DNA from: Bradyrhizobium ottawaense
GTDB lineage: Bacteria > Pseudomonadota > Alphaproteobacteria > Rhizobiales > Xanthobacteraceae
DNA: 64,000 nt
Direction: 5' to 3'
Assembly: GCF_002278135.3 (NCBI RefSeq)
Contig: NZ_CP029425.2
Location: forward strand, 4,502,001-4,566,000
Notes under the pieces: model-generated
The model's input: the letters and a program-made list of their open reading frames with translations, nothing else
What the model was told of the DNA's origin: nothing
Database searches by the model: none
Translations under genes and position numbers: made by a program
In this document: positions 52,076 through 62,500 of the stretch, piece after piece
Layout: every line of letters starts with the position of its first letter
How positions within the stretch are numbered: the first letter of the stretch is position 1

Positions 52076-53607
52076 ATGATCACCTTCTCCTGGGCGGTCG
52101 TTTCGGTCACGGGGGCGGGCTTGCGCCAGAGACGCGCGAGCTGCAACGCGAGCGGAAGCAGCAGCAGCGCGATGCCGGCCATGATCAGGCATGTCACCAG
52201 CTTGTTCGCAACGAAGATCCCGAGCGATCCCTTCGACATCAGCATCGACTGCCGGAACGCATCCTCGGCCTTGTCGCCGATGACGATCGCGAGCACCAGC
52301 GGGGCCAAGGGATAGAACAGCTTCTTGAAGAGATAGCCGACGATTCCGAAGCCCAGCATCATGACGACATCGAGATAGGAGTTCGACACCGAATAGGCGC
52401 CGACGACGCAGATGATGACGATCAGCGGCGCGATGACGACGAAGGGAATCCGCATCAAGGCGGCAAACACCGGTACGGTCAGCAGCACCAAGGCGACGGC
52501 GACGATGTTGCCGACATACATCGAGGCGATCAGGCCCCAGACGAAGTCCTTCTGGTCGACGAACAGCATCGGCCCGGGATTGAGGCCCCAGATCATCAGC
52601 CCGCCCATCATGACGGCCGCGGTCGCCGAGCCGGGAATGCCGAGCGAAAGCATCGGCAGCAGCGCGCTGGTGCCGGCGGCATGGTCAGCCGTCTCCGGCG
52701 AGATGATGCCTTCGACCTCTCCGGTGCCGAAATAGCGGCCCCGGCGCGAGAAGCGGCGGGCGATGCCATAGCTCATGAAGGACGCCGCGGTCGGCCCGCC
52801 CGGGGTGATCCCCATCCAGCAGCCGATTGCGGCGCTGCGCAGCAAGGCAACGCCATGCCGCGGCAGGCGGCCGACCGCGCGGAGCACCTCGCGCCAGTCG
52901 ATCTTCGAGGACACCGCGCGGGCGTGGAATTCCTCTTCGACCGCAACCAGCAGTTCGCCGATGCCGAACAGGCCCATCACCGCGACGACGAAGCTCACGC
53001 CCTTGACGAGCTCGTCGACGCCCATGGTGAGGCGGACGCTGCCGGAGACGGTGTCGATGCCGATCGCGGCGATCGCAAAGCCGATCGCCAGCGCCACGAG
53101 GGTCTTGATCGGCGCGGCGCCGCCCATGCCGACGAAGCTGGCAAAGGCCAGGAAATAGACGGCAAAGTATTCCGCCGGCCCGAAGGCGAGCGCGACCTGC
53201 GCCACCCAGGACGCGAGGAAGGTGATCAGGATGACGCCGATCAGCGCGCCGAACGCGGCCGAGCCGAAGGCGGTGGCGAGCGCCGTGGTCGGCCTTCCGT
53301 CACGCGCCATCGGATAGCCGTCGAAGGTGGTCGCAACCGACGACGGCTCGCCGGGAATGTTGAACAGGATCGAGGTGACCGAGCCGCCGAATAGCGCCCC
53401 CCAATACATGCTGGAGAGCAAAATGATCGCCGACACCGGCTGCATGCCGAAGGTCAGCGGCAGGAGCAGCGACACCCCGTTCGGCGCACCCAGCCCCGGC
53501 AGCACGCCGACGAGAATGCCGAGCAGCACGCCGACGACCATCAGCACCAGATGCGGCACGGTGACCGCGATGCTGAAGCCATGGAGGAGTTCCCCGAGAT
53601 TGTCCAT
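52072..53607 (-). CDS. tctA: tripartite tricarboxylate transporter, large permease TctA
   Basis: A 511-residue TctA permease with about 11-12 membrane spans. Signatures: GVLPGLGAPNGVSLLLPLTF near the N-terminus, GEPSSVATTFDGYPMA, and the second GITPGGPTAASFMSY and GIPGSATAAVMMGG blocks. It imports a carboxylate with a sodium or proton gradient, fed by the periplasmic receptor TctC. Eleven bp after tctB. Confidence 0.95.
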   Translation of the reverse strand: MDNLGELLHGFSIAVTVPHLVLMVVGVLLGILVGVLPGLGAPNGVSLLLPLTFGMQPVSAIILLSSMYWGALFGGSVTSILFNIPGEPSSVATTFDGYPMARDGRPTTALATAFGSAAFGALIGVILITFLASWVAQVALAFGPAEYFAVYFLAFASFVGMGGAAPIKTLVALAIGFAIAAIGIDTVSGSVRLTMGVDELVKGVSFVVAVMGLFGIGELLVAVEEEFHARAVSSKIDWREVLRAVGRLPRHGVALLRSAAIGCWMGITPGGPTAASFMSYGIARRFSRRGRYFGTGEVEGIISPETADHAAGTSALLPMLSLGIPGSATAAVMMGGLMIWGLNPGPMLFVDQKDFVWGLIASMYVGNIVAVALVLLTVPVFAALMRIPFVVIAPLIVIICVVGAYSVSNSYLDVVMMLGFGIVGYLFKKLFYPLAPLVLAIVIGDKAEDAFRQSMLMSKGSLGIFVANKLVTCLIMAGIALLLLPLALQLARLWRKPAPVTETTAQEKVII

Positions 53608-53617
53608 CGGCCCTCCG

Positions 53618-54100
53618 TCAGAACCCGAAGGCGGCTGCGAGCGCGCCGTGCGGCAAGCTCACCTGGAACATGCGCTCGAACACGACGTAGAGCGCGAGCG
53701 CCGTCGCCGCCGCCATCCCCAGCGCGCGCGGCACCGATTGATGTCTGGGGATCGCCAGCACCGCGAAGACATAGAGCGCCGAGGCGACGTACATCCCGGC
53801 GAGCGGGATCGCGGCCACGAAGATCGCGGCCGGCACGAACAGGCCGGCAAGCCGGCGCAGCTCGATCGACGTGATCGCGATGGGAACGTTTGCCAGGGAC
53901 GCAACCGGCAACACGCCCCGCACCAGGTTGTAGAGGCTGCCGAGCACGATGACGATGCCGGTCAGGAACGGAAACGTGCCGGCATCGACGCCCGCGCTCG
54001 ACCAGCCGATGCCGTTGTCGAAGCTGGAGACGACGACGGCGACACCGAAGCCGCCGGTGAGGACGGCGGTCGCAAGTTCAAGCGCGCGGCGCGAGATCAT
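53618..54100 (-). CDS. tctB: tripartite tricarboxylate transporter, small permease TctB
   Basis: A 160-residue four-helix protein matching TctB (SRRALELATAVLTGGFGVAV, GVDAGTFPFLTGIVIVLGSL, and a C-terminal pair). It is the small membrane partner of TctA. Between it and tctC lie 297 bp with a palindromic repeat, so the two parts may be expressed at different levels. Confidence 0.88.
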   Translation of the reverse strand: MISRRALELATAVLTGGFGVAVVVSSFDNGIGWSSAGVDAGTFPFLTGIVIVLGSLYNLVRGVLPVASLANVPIAITSIELRRLAGLFVPAAIFVAAIPLAGMYVASALYVFAVLAIPRHQSVPRALGMAAATALALYVVFERMFQVSLPHGALAAAFGF

Positions 54101-54166
54101 GGGGGGCTCCGCTCAGAGGTCGGGCAATTGCCCGCTGTAGCCACGCATCCTTCCCCGGCGCTCGGT

Positions 54167-54319
54167 GTCGTCCCTGCGAACGCAGGGACCCATAACCCCA
54201 GGGAGGAATTTGACGAAGACTCAAGGTCACGTCGGTACAGCGACCGACACTTCTCGACAGATCACGCGGTATGTGTCCCTGCGCCTCCGCGCGCAATTGC
54301 GCGCTAGGCAGGGACGACA
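54167..54319. repeat. intergenic palindromic repeat (GTCCCTGCG type)
   Basis: Outer arms TGTCGTCCCTG (54167-54177) and CAGGGACGACA (54309-54319), with inner GCGAACGCAGGGACCCATA and TATGTGTCCCTGCG, bracket about 130 bp. A Bradyrhizobium-type dispersed element inserted between tctB and tctC. Confidence 0.7.
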
Positions 54320-54397
54320 GCGGCGGATTTGGCATGATGGTCGACATGCTGCGGGAAGCCCTGCCCACATCGTCACCCCCGCTGCATGCGCCCCGCC

Positions 54398-55390
54398 TCA
54401 CTTGACGAGCCAGCCCTGCTCGCCCGCCACCTGCTTGACGTGCTCGAGATCCTCCTTGATGAACTTGTCGAACTCGGCACCCGTCAGGAAGGTGTCGACC
54501 TGGGACGTCTTCTCGATGTAGTCCTTCCACTCCGGCGTCGCCTGCACCTTCTTCATGAGGTCGACATAGAACGCGGCCTGGTCCGGCGTGACCTTGCCGG
54601 GCAGCCACACGGTGCGCGGCTGCTCATATTGCTTGATGTCGAGCCCTTGCTCGACGCAGGTCGGAACATCGCCCCAGCCTTCGGTCGCGGTGACCTTGGC
54701 CCCCTGCGGCAGCCGCTTCGGGCTGAAAACGCAGAGCGGCCGCTGCGTGCCGCCGCGCCATTGCCCGAGGCTTTCGCTGGGATTGTTGACGTGGGAATCG
54801 AGATGTCCGCCGGCGAGCTGCACGGCGGTCTCGGCGCCGCTCTTGAAGGGGATATAGGTCAGCTTGACCTTGCCGGCCTTCTCGATCATGCGCGTCAGCA
54901 CCTCGTCGGTGTCCTTTGACTGGGCGCCCCCCATCTTGAACTCGCCCGATCCGGCCGCCTTCAGATAGTCACCCGCGGTCTTGTAAGGCGCGTCCTGCTT
55001 GACCCAGAGCAAAAACTCGTCCTGCGCCATCGCCGCTACGGGCGTGAGATCGGTGTAGTTGAAGGCGACCTTGGAGACGAGCGGCTGCTGCCAGGCGTTC
55101 GAGGTGCCGAAAATCACCTTGTAGGGATCGCCGGCGGAGGCCTTGCCATAGACATAGCCTTCCGCGCCGCTGCCGCCGCCCTTGTTGACGACGACGATCG
55201 GCTGCTCCGTCAGCTTGTGCTTGGTGATGATGTTCTGCACCGCGCGGGCGAGATTGTCGGTCCCGCCGCCCGGTCCGGCGGTGGCCACGAACTCGATCGG
55301 CTTTTGCGGTTGCCAGGCGCTGAGCGCCGGCATCGTGCCGGCGAGCATCGTCGCGGCTGCGGAGAGCAAGAATATCGACGTCCGACCCAT
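54398..55390 (-). CDS. tctC: tripartite tricarboxylate transporter receptor TctC (Bug family)
   Basis: A 330-residue periplasmic receptor with signal peptide (about 1-25). Bug fold features: KPIEFVATAGPGGGTDNLAR near residue 30, VVNKGGGSGAEGYVYGKAS, and ETAVQLAGGHLDSHVNNPSE for the ligand carboxylate. Captures a carboxylic acid for TctAB. The ligand cannot be named; the CoA-transferase next door suggests a di- or monocarboxylate. Confidence 0.93.
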   Translation of the reverse strand: MGRTSIFLLSAAATMLAGTMPALSAWQPQKPIEFVATAGPGGGTDNLARAVQNIITKHKLTEQPIVVVNKGGGSGAEGYVYGKASAGDPYKVIFGTSNAWQQPLVSKVAFNYTDLTPVAAMAQDEFLLWVKQDAPYKTAGDYLKAAGSGEFKMGGAQSKDTDEVLTRMIEKAGKVKLTYIPFKSGAETAVQLAGGHLDSHVNNPSESLGQWRGGTQRPLCVFSPKRLPQGAKVTATEGWGDVPTCVEQGLDIKQYEQPRTVWLPGKVTPDQAAFYVDLMKKVQATPEWKDYIEKTSQVDTFLTGAEFDKFIKEDLEHVKQVAGEQGWLVK

Positions 55391-55440
55391 GATTTCCTCC
55401 AGCGGATTTTACCTTTTATCGTTGTCGTATCGACGCCCGG

Positions 55441-56700
55441 TCAGGCGACGCGTTCCTCGCGTCTTCCTGCGCCTAAGACGATTGCGCCTTCTTTTTCGAG
55501 CGCTTCGATTTGCTTCTGGTCGAACCCGTACTCGGCCAGCACCTCGCTCGTATGCTCACCATAGACCGGCGCGCCCGAGAGGACTTTGCCTGGGGTCTCC
55601 GAAAACTTGACGGGCAGACCGATCGTCTTCACCGGGCCGAGCGTGGAATGCTCGACCTCGACGACCATCTCGCGCGCCAGCGTCTGGGGATCGCTGAGCG
55701 CTTCCAGCATGTCGTGAACTGGGCCGCACGGCACGCCCTTCTCGTCCAGCGCCGCGAGCCAATGCGCCCGCGACTTCGTGCGGAAGCGCTCGCTCAGGAC
55801 GGCTTCGAGCTCCTTCAGGTTCGCCATGCGATCGGAACCGTTGACGAAGCGCGGATCGGCGGCGAGCTCGCTCGCGCCGAGCGCTTCCAGCATCAGGAGC
55901 CAATGTTTCTTGTTGGCGCCGCCGACCACGAGCCAGCCGTCCGAGGCCTCAAAAGCCTGATACGGCGCGTTGAGCGGATGCGCCGAGCCCATCGCGCGCG
56001 GCGCGGTGCCCGCGGCGAGCGCAATTGTCGACTGCCAATAGGTCTGCACCAGTGCGGCCTCATAGAGCGAGGTCTCGACCCACTGCCCCTCGCCCGTCTT
56101 CAGGCGATGGGTATAGGCAGCCAAAATGCCCATGCTTGCGAGCAGGCCGGCGGTGATGTCGGACAGCGGCGGGCCGCATTTGACGGGCGGACCATCCGGC
56201 CGTTCGCCGGTGAAGCTCATGATGCCGCTCATGGCCTGCGCGACGAGATCGAAACCGCGGCGATGCTTATAGGGACCGGTGCGGCCGAAGCCCGACAGCG
56301 AGCAGTAGATCAGCGCCGGGAATTGCTCGTGCATCGCCTCGTAGCCGAAGCCGAGGCGCTCCATCGCGCCCGGCGCAAAGTTCTCGACCAGCACGTCGGC
56401 ATCAGCGATCAGCCGCCGCAGCACCTGCTTGCCGCCTTCGGTCTTCAGATCCAGCACGATGCCGCGCTTGTTGCGGTTCATCATCAGGAAGGAGGCCGCC
56501 TCCTCGCCGATCTTCGGCGGTACCGAATGGCGGGTGTCGTCGCCGTTCGGCGATTTCTCGATCTTGATGACGTCGGCGCCCATGTCGGCGAGCATCAGGG
56601 TGCAGGTCGGCCCGGCCATGACATGGGTGAGGTCGACGACCCTGAGGCCGGCCAGCGGTCCCGAACGGCGAGAGTTGGATTGCGATCGATCGCTTTGCAT
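55441..56700 (-). CDS. CaiB/BaiF (class III) CoA-transferase
   Basis: A 419-residue family III CoA-transferase: GLRVVDLTHVMAGPTCTLML at the N-terminus, VLVENFAPGAMERLGFGYE, and catalytic Asp in PLSDITAGLLASMG. It moves CoA between acids (formyl-, succinyl- or carnitinyl-type donors), activating the acid brought in by the transporter. Ten bp after the crotonase gene, in one operon. Confidence 0.92.
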   Translation of the reverse strand: MQSDRSQSNSRRSGPLAGLRVVDLTHVMAGPTCTLMLADMGADVIKIEKSPNGDDTRHSVPPKIGEEAASFLMMNRNKRGIVLDLKTEGGKQVLRRLIADADVLVENFAPGAMERLGFGYEAMHEQFPALIYCSLSGFGRTGPYKHRRGFDLVAQAMSGIMSFTGERPDGPPVKCGPPLSDITAGLLASMGILAAYTHRLKTGEGQWVETSLYEAALVQTYWQSTIALAAGTAPRAMGSAHPLNAPYQAFEASDGWLVVGGANKKHWLLMLEALGASELAADPRFVNGSDRMANLKELEAVLSERFRTKSRAHWLAALDEKGVPCGPVHDMLEALSDPQTLAREMVVEVEHSTLGPVKTIGLPVKFSETPGKVLSGAPVYGEHTSEVLAEYGFDQKQIEALEKEGAIVLGAGRREERVA

Positions 56701-56709
56701 CGGGGCGTC

Positions 56710-57504
56710 CTATTGGCCGCGCCATTGCGGCGCGCGCTTGTTGAGGAAAGCATCGAGCCCTTCGCGAAAATCCTGGCTCGTGTAGCACATCAGGATGAGA
56801 TCCTCGCCTTCGTCTCCCGTCAGCCGCTGTTGCAGCCGGCCGACCGCCTGCTTGGTCGCATTCAGCGTCAGCGGCGCATGACTGGCGACGAGCCGGGCCA
56901 CTTCGTCGGCGCGCCGGTCCAGCGCAGCCAGATCCTCGACGATCTCGCCGAGCAGTCCGACGCTCGCCGCCTCCGTGGCATCGACAAGACGTGCGGTGAA
57001 GATCAGGTCCTTGACGCGCGCGGCACCGATGAGTGCGGTGAGACGGCCGACATTGGACATCGACAGGCAATTGCCGAGCGTCCGGGCGATGGGGAATCCA
57101 ATCTGGGCACTGCGTGTGCCGATGCGCAGGTCGCAGGCCGCGGCGATGCCGGCGCCCCCGCCGGTGCAGAACCCGTTGATCGCCGCGATGGTCGGCACCC
57201 GGCACTGTTCGAGCGTGGTCAGGACGCGATCGATACGGTTCTCGTAGTCGATCGCATCCTGCGGCGACTTGAACTCGCGGAACTGGTTGATGTCGGTGCC
57301 CGCGGCGAACGCCTTGTCGCCGGCCCCGCGCAGCACCAGCACCTTGATCGCATGATCGCTGTTGGCCTCTTCGCAGATCGCGGCGAGCCGCTCGTACATG
57401 GCGAAAGTGAAGGCGTTGCGGGCCTGGGGGCGGTTGAAGGTGATCCGCCCGATGCCGTCGTTGCATTCAAAAACGAGGTCGTCTGCCCCTACCGCCCGGT
57501 CCAT
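56710..57504 (-). CDS. enoyl-CoA hydratase/isomerase family (crotonase fold)
   Basis: A 264-residue crotonase. The oxyanion hole is visible as AFAAGTDINQF and GFCTGGGAGIAAACDL. At the usual first-glutamate position the sequence reads FPIARTLG (Ile139 in place of Glu), and the second acid is not evident, so a hydratase reaction is doubtful; isomerase, decarboxylase or thioesterase chemistry is possible. First gene of the operon with the CoA-transferase and tct genes. Divergent GntR regulator 120 bp away. Confidence 0.82.
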   Translation of the reverse strand: MDRAVGADDLVFECNDGIGRITFNRPQARNAFTFAMYERLAAICEEANSDHAIKVLVLRGAGDKAFAAGTDINQFREFKSPQDAIDYENRIDRVLTTLEQCRVPTIAAINGFCTGGGAGIAAACDLRIGTRSAQIGFPIARTLGNCLSMSNVGRLTALIGAARVKDLIFTARLVDATEAASVGLLGEIVEDLAALDRRADEVARLVASHAPLTLNATKQAVGRLQQRLTGDEGEDLILMCYTSQDFREGLDAFLNKRAPQWRGQ

Positions 57505-57532
57505 TTCCTCATATCCTCTTGTTTTTTACATT

Positions 57533-57606
57533 TTTGAATGCAAAATCTGCGATTAGCAAGCTGGAACTTCGAAATATCGATCGAATACCCCAGTTTTGCA
57601 TTCAAA
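57533..57606. promoter_or_regulatory. GntR operator pair in divergent promoter
   Basis: A perfect 13-bp inverted repeat, TTTGAATGCAAAA (57533-57545) and TTTTGCATTCAAA (57594-57606), 48 bp apart, straddles the region between the crotonase and GntR starts. Between them lies TTCGAAATATCGATCGAA. The layout suits looping or two-site binding by the adjacent GntR protein. Confidence 0.6.
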
Positions 57607-57624
57607 TTGGAGTGCTAGTCCCCC

Positions 57625-58290
57625 ATGCTTCACGAGGACGTCGTCGGCCGTATCCGGGCCATCCTGCTCGATGGCGAAATTCCGCCTGGCGCGCGGATTC
57701 CCGAGCGCGAGCTATGTGAACGGCTCGAGATCTCGCGCACGCCGCTGCGCGAGGCACTCAAGGTGCTGGCCGCCGAAGGCCTCGTGCAGTTGCTGCCGCA
57801 TCGCGGCTCGCGCGCGGCAAAGCTGACCGACAAGGACATGCGCGACCTGTTCGAGGTCTGCCAGGGCCTGGAGGCCCTCGCCGGCGAGCTCGCCTGCGAA
57901 CGCATCACGGACGCCGAGATCGACGAGATCGCCGCCGCGCATGCGGCCATGGTGCTGCATTATCGCGACGGCGATCTGATCCAGTACTACCGCGGCAATC
58001 GCGCCATCCACGAGGCCATCGTCACCGCAGCCGGAAATCCCGTGCTCGCGGGGCTCTACACATCAGTGACAGCGCGCATCCGGCGCGCGCGCTACGTCAC
58101 GCCGATGACGCCGCAGCGCTGGGCGCTCGCCGTGAAGGAGCATGACGCCATCCTGAACGCGCTCCAGCGCCGCGACGGCCTCGGCCTCTCCCACATTTTG
58201 CGCGCGCATCTCCGCCACAAGCGCGAAGAGGTCTTGCAGGCGGGTTTTGCCGAGACGGAGGGGAACGATCTCACGCTGAAAATTGCGTAA
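57625..58290 (+). CDS. GntR-family regulator (FadR/FCD type)
   Basis: A 221-residue protein: N-terminal winged HTH (VVGRIRAILLDGEIPPGARI, then RTPLREALKVLAAEGLV) and C-terminal all-helical FCD effector domain (about 85-210) with Asp/His metal ligands in DLFEVCQGLEALAGELA and NRAIHEAIV. Divergent to the crotonase-CoA-transferase-tct operon, it most likely represses it until an acyl or carboxylate ligand binds. Confidence 0.92.
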   Translation: MLHEDVVGRIRAILLDGEIPPGARIPERELCERLEISRTPLREALKVLAAEGLVQLLPHRGSRAAKLTDKDMRDLFEVCQGLEALAGELACERITDAEIDEIAAAHAAMVLHYRDGDLIQYYRGNRAIHEAIVTAAGNPVLAGLYTSVTARIRRARYVTPMTPQRWALAVKEHDAILNALQRRDGLGLSHILRAHLRHKREEVLQAGFAETEGNDLTLKIA

Positions 58291-58512
58291 GGCGCAATTC
58301 GCGTTGTCCTGGCCAGTGAGTGCGTCACACGTGGCCTTCCCGCCCGGCAGCTCGTTCTCGCTCCGCGTGAATCTGCGCACTAATTCCACTTGCTAGCTTG
58401 TCGCGGCCGGAGCAGCATACTTCTCTGCCGACCTGCGGCCGCGTGGCCCGATCAGGCCGGTCCCAACGCGCGAACAATCGCGCAAAACAAAAGACAAAAG
58501 CGGAGGAAACGC

Positions 58513-59484
58513 ATGACAATCGATGTCTCCCGTCGGTCTCTTCTCACGCTCGGAGCGGGCCTTGGTGCCAGCGCCATGCTCGGCACCAGTGCGATGGCGC
58601 GGGCACCCAAGCTCGGCACTCAGACGCCCTACTGGCATCGCTTCGTTCTCGGCGATGCCGAGGTCACCGTCGTGTCCGACGGGCCGCTGCCGCTCGGCGA
58701 TCCCTCCGGAACCTTCACCGGCGTTCCCAAGGAAGAGGTGAAGAAGATGCTGGCGGACAATTTCCTGTCGCCGGACAACGTCGTGCTCGAACAGAACTCG
58801 CCGATCGTGAACACCGGCGACAAGCTCATCCTGTTCGATACCGGCATGGGCTCATCGAAGATGTTCGGCGCCAGCACCGGCCGGCAACAGAAGAGCATGA
58901 CCGAGGCCGGCATCAAGCCGGGGGACATCGATGCCGTCGTGTGCTCGCATGCCCATATCGACCATATCGGAGGCATCGTCGACGAAGGCGGCAAGCCGCT
59001 GTTTCCGAACGCGCAGATCTACATCTCGCAGACCGATTTCGACTTCTGGACCGACGAAGGCAAGCTCGGCAGTCCGGCCAAGGACTTCGTCGTTCACGCC
59101 CGCAAGAACCTGCTGCCGGTCCGTGACCGGATCGTGTTCTTCAAGGACGGCCAGGAATTCCTGCCGGGCGTGCAGGCGATCTCCGCGCCCGGTCACACCG
59201 TCGGCCACACCATCTTCTTGGTGTCGTCGGCCGGCAAGTCCTTCGCCTTCCTCGGCGACCTCTCGCACCATTCCGTGCTGCTGCTCGAGCGGCCGCGCAT
59301 GGAATTCTCCTACGACACCGATCCGAAGCAGGCCGCGGAATCGCGCGTCAAACTGCTGACGATGCTTGCGGCCAACAAGACCCCGGTGATGTCCTATCAC
59401 TTCGCCTGGCCGGGCTACGGCCATGTCGCCAAGGCCGGTGAAGGCTTCCACTATTATCCCGAACCGATGCAGATGACCTTGTAG
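58513..59484 (+). CDS. MBL-fold metallo-hydrolase, Tat-exported
   Basis: A 323-residue protein with a twin-arginine signal (SRRSLLTLGAGLGASAML) and a metallo-beta-lactamase fold. The metal motif HAHIDH has His146, His148, Asp150 and His151; GHTVGH follows, then FLGDLSHH and SYHFAWPG. Close in plan to quorum-quenching-like hydrolases, but substrate unknown (lactone, ester or thioester). ATG 58513 has GGAGGAAA upstream; the frame opens earlier without support. Located between gntR and the RND pump. Confidence 0.9.
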   Translation: MTIDVSRRSLLTLGAGLGASAMLGTSAMARAPKLGTQTPYWHRFVLGDAEVTVVSDGPLPLGDPSGTFTGVPKEEVKKMLADNFLSPDNVVLEQNSPIVNTGDKLILFDTGMGSSKMFGASTGRQQKSMTEAGIKPGDIDAVVCSHAHIDHIGGIVDEGGKPLFPNAQIYISQTDFDFWTDEGKLGSPAKDFVVHARKNLLPVRDRIVFFKDGQEFLPGVQAISAPGHTVGHTIFLVSSAGKSFAFLGDLSHHSVLLLERPRMEFSYDTDPKQAAESRVKLLTMLAANKTPVMSYHFAWPGYGHVAKAGEGFHYYPEPMQMTL

Positions 59485-59531
59485 CTCGTCAGGTCCGGGC
59501 GGCGCGTGCGCCGCCCGGACCATGACTGCTC

Positions 59532-62500
59532 CTATTCCGCGGGCTCCGCGACCCCAGGAAGATTCGAGGTGGCGACGTCCGCCCGGGCACCGGGGAATAT
59601 CCGCTTCACCAGCACGAACAGGGCTGGCACGAAGAAGATGCCGAGCACGGTCGCCGCGATCATGCCGCCGGCGACGCCGATGCCGACCGCATTCTGGCTG
59701 GCCGAGCCGGCGCCGGTCGCCACCGCCAGCGGCAACACGCCGAGGATGAAGGCGAGCGAGGTCATCAGGATCGGGCGCAGGCGCTGACGTGACGCGTGCA
59801 GGGTGGCATCGACGAGGCTCCGGCCGGCCGCGATCTGCTCCAGCGCGAATTCGACGATCAGGATCGCGTTCTTCGAGGCAAGACCGATCGTCGTGAGCAG
59901 ACCGACCTGGAAATAGACGTCGTTGGCCTGGCTGAACAGCGTCGCCGCGAGCAGCGCGCCGAGCACGCCGATCGGCACCGTCAGCATCACCGCGAATGGG
60001 ACGGACCAGCTCTCGTAGAGTGCCGCAAGGCTCAGGAAGACGATCAGCAGCGAGATCGAATAGAGATACAGCGTCTGGCTGCCGGTGAGCCGTTCCTGGA
60101 ACGACAATCCGGTCCATTCGTGGCCATAGCCCTTGGGCAGCCTGGCCATCTGCTCCTCCACCGCCTGCATGGCAACGCCCGAGCTGATGCCCGGCCCCGC
60201 CTGCCCCTGCAACTCGACGGCGGCAACGCCGTTGTAGCGCTCGAGGCGCGGCGAGCCAAAGCTCCAGCGATCGGTAGCGACCGCCGAGAACGGCACCATC
60301 GAGCCCGAGGCGTTGCGCACATACCAGCGGCCGATGTCGCTGGTATCCATGCGGAACGGCGCATCGCTCTGCACATAGACCTGCTTGACGCGGCCGCGGT
60401 CGATGAAGTCGTTGACATAGGCCCCGCCCCAGGCCGCCGACAATGTGGTGTTGAGATCGCTGAGGTTGACGCCGAGCGCGGTGGCCTTGGCCTGGTCGAC
60501 GTCGAGGTTGAATTGCGGCGTATCGTCCTGACCGTTCGGCCGGGCCTGCGCCACGCGCTTGTCCGCCGCGAGCTGCCCGAGCAGCTGGTTGCGCGCCTGG
60601 ATCAGCGCCTCGTGACCGTTGCCGCCGGTGTCCTGGAGATAGACGTCGAATCCGCCGGCATTGCCGAAGCCGGGGATCGACGGCGGCAGCACCGCGAACA
60701 CCATGGCGTCGCGGATTTTCATGAACGCCCCCATGGCACGGCCGGCCACGGCCTGCGCCGAGGCCGCAGGACTCTTGCGCTCGTCGAACGGCTTCAGGCT
60801 GACGAAGGCGAGGCCGACATTCTGCCCCTGCCCCGCGAAGCTGAAGCCGCTGACCGCGAACACGCCGTCGACGGCATCCTTCTCGTTGTCGAGATATTGA
60901 TGCTCGACCTGCTTGATCACGTCGAGCGTGCGCGTCGACGTCGCGCCGACCGGGAGCTGGATCAGGGTCATGATCGTGCCCTGGTCCTCGTCGGGCAGGA
61001 ACGAGCTCGGCAGCCGCTGGAACAGCAAGACCATGCCGGCGACGATCGCCGCGAAGGCGATCATCACCCCGGCGATGCGCCTGATCGCGGCGCCCGTGGT
61101 GCGCTGATAACCGTCGGCCATGCGGTCGAAGCCGCGGTTGAACAGGCCGAAGAAGCCGCGCTGCGCGCCATGGTGTTGCGGCGGCTTCAGGATCGTGACG
61201 CACAAAGCCGGCGTCAGGATCAGCGCGACCAGCACCGACAGCAGCATCGCCGTGACGATGGTGAGCGCGAACTGCCGGTAGATGATGCCGACCGAGCCGT
61301 TGAAGAACGCCATCGGGATGAAGACGGCCGAGAGCACGACGCCGATCCCGACCAGGGCCCCGGTGATCTCGCGCATGGATTTCTCGGTCGCCTCGCGCGG
61401 GCTAAGCTGCTCCTCGGCCATCACGCGCTCGACGTTTTCGACCACGACGATGGCATCGTCGACCAGGAGGCCGATCGCCAGCACCATCGCGAACATCGTC
61501 AGCGTATTGATGGAATAGCCGGCGAGCGAGAGCACGCCGAAGGTCCCGAGCAGCACCACCGGCACGGCAATGGTCGGAATGATGGTGGCGCGCCAGCTCT
61601 GCAGGAACACGAACATCACGACGAAAACCAGCGCGATCGCCTCGAACAGCGTGTGGATCACCTTCTCGATCGACAGCTTGACGAAGGGCGTGGTGTCGTA
61701 GGGGTAGACGACGCGGAGCCCCTCCGGCATGGTGGCGCTGAGCTGGGCAACGCGCGCCTTCACCGCTTCCGAGGTCGCGACCGCATTGGCGCCGGTCGCA
61801 AGGCTGATGCCCATGCCCGCGGCCGGCTTGCCGTTGTAGCGCGCGGCGGAATCATAGGACTTCGAACCGAGCTCGACCCGCGCGACGTCGCCGATACGGA
61901 CCGTCTGACCGGTCGTGGCCGTGCGCAGGATGATGTCCTTGAATTGCTCGACCGTCTGCAGGCGGCTCTGCGAGGTGATGGTGGCATTGAGCTGCTGGCC
62001 GCCGACAGACGGCAGGCCGCCGAGCTGGCCGGCGGTCACCTGCGTGTTCTGGGTCTGGATCGCCGCGGTCACGTCGCTGGGCATCAGATTGTATTTGGCC
62101 AGCTTGTCGGGATCGAGCCAGATGCGCATGGCGTATTCGGCGCCGAACAACGTCACCTGCCCGACGCCGGCAACGCGACTGATCGGATCGTTGACCGAGG
62201 AGGCCACGTAGTCGGCGATGTCGCTGGCGGCAAGCCGACCGTCCTCGGAGACGAAACCCAGCACCATCAAGAAGCTCGCCGAGGACTTCACGACCTTGAT
62301 GCCCTGCTGCTGCACGACCTGCGGCAGCAGCGGAGTTGCAAGCTGCAGCTTGTTCTGCACCTGCACCTGGGCGATGTCGGCATCGGCCCCGTTGGTGAAG
62401 GTCAGCGAGATCTGCACTTGGCCCGTCGAGGTGCTCGACGACGACATGTATTGCAGATAGTCGAGACCGGTCATGTTCTGCTCGATGACCTTGGTCACCG

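Noticed and set aside
55510..57537. 675-residue plus-strand open frame
   Set aside because: Antisense to the CoA-transferase and crotonase genes, with no homology or ribosome site.
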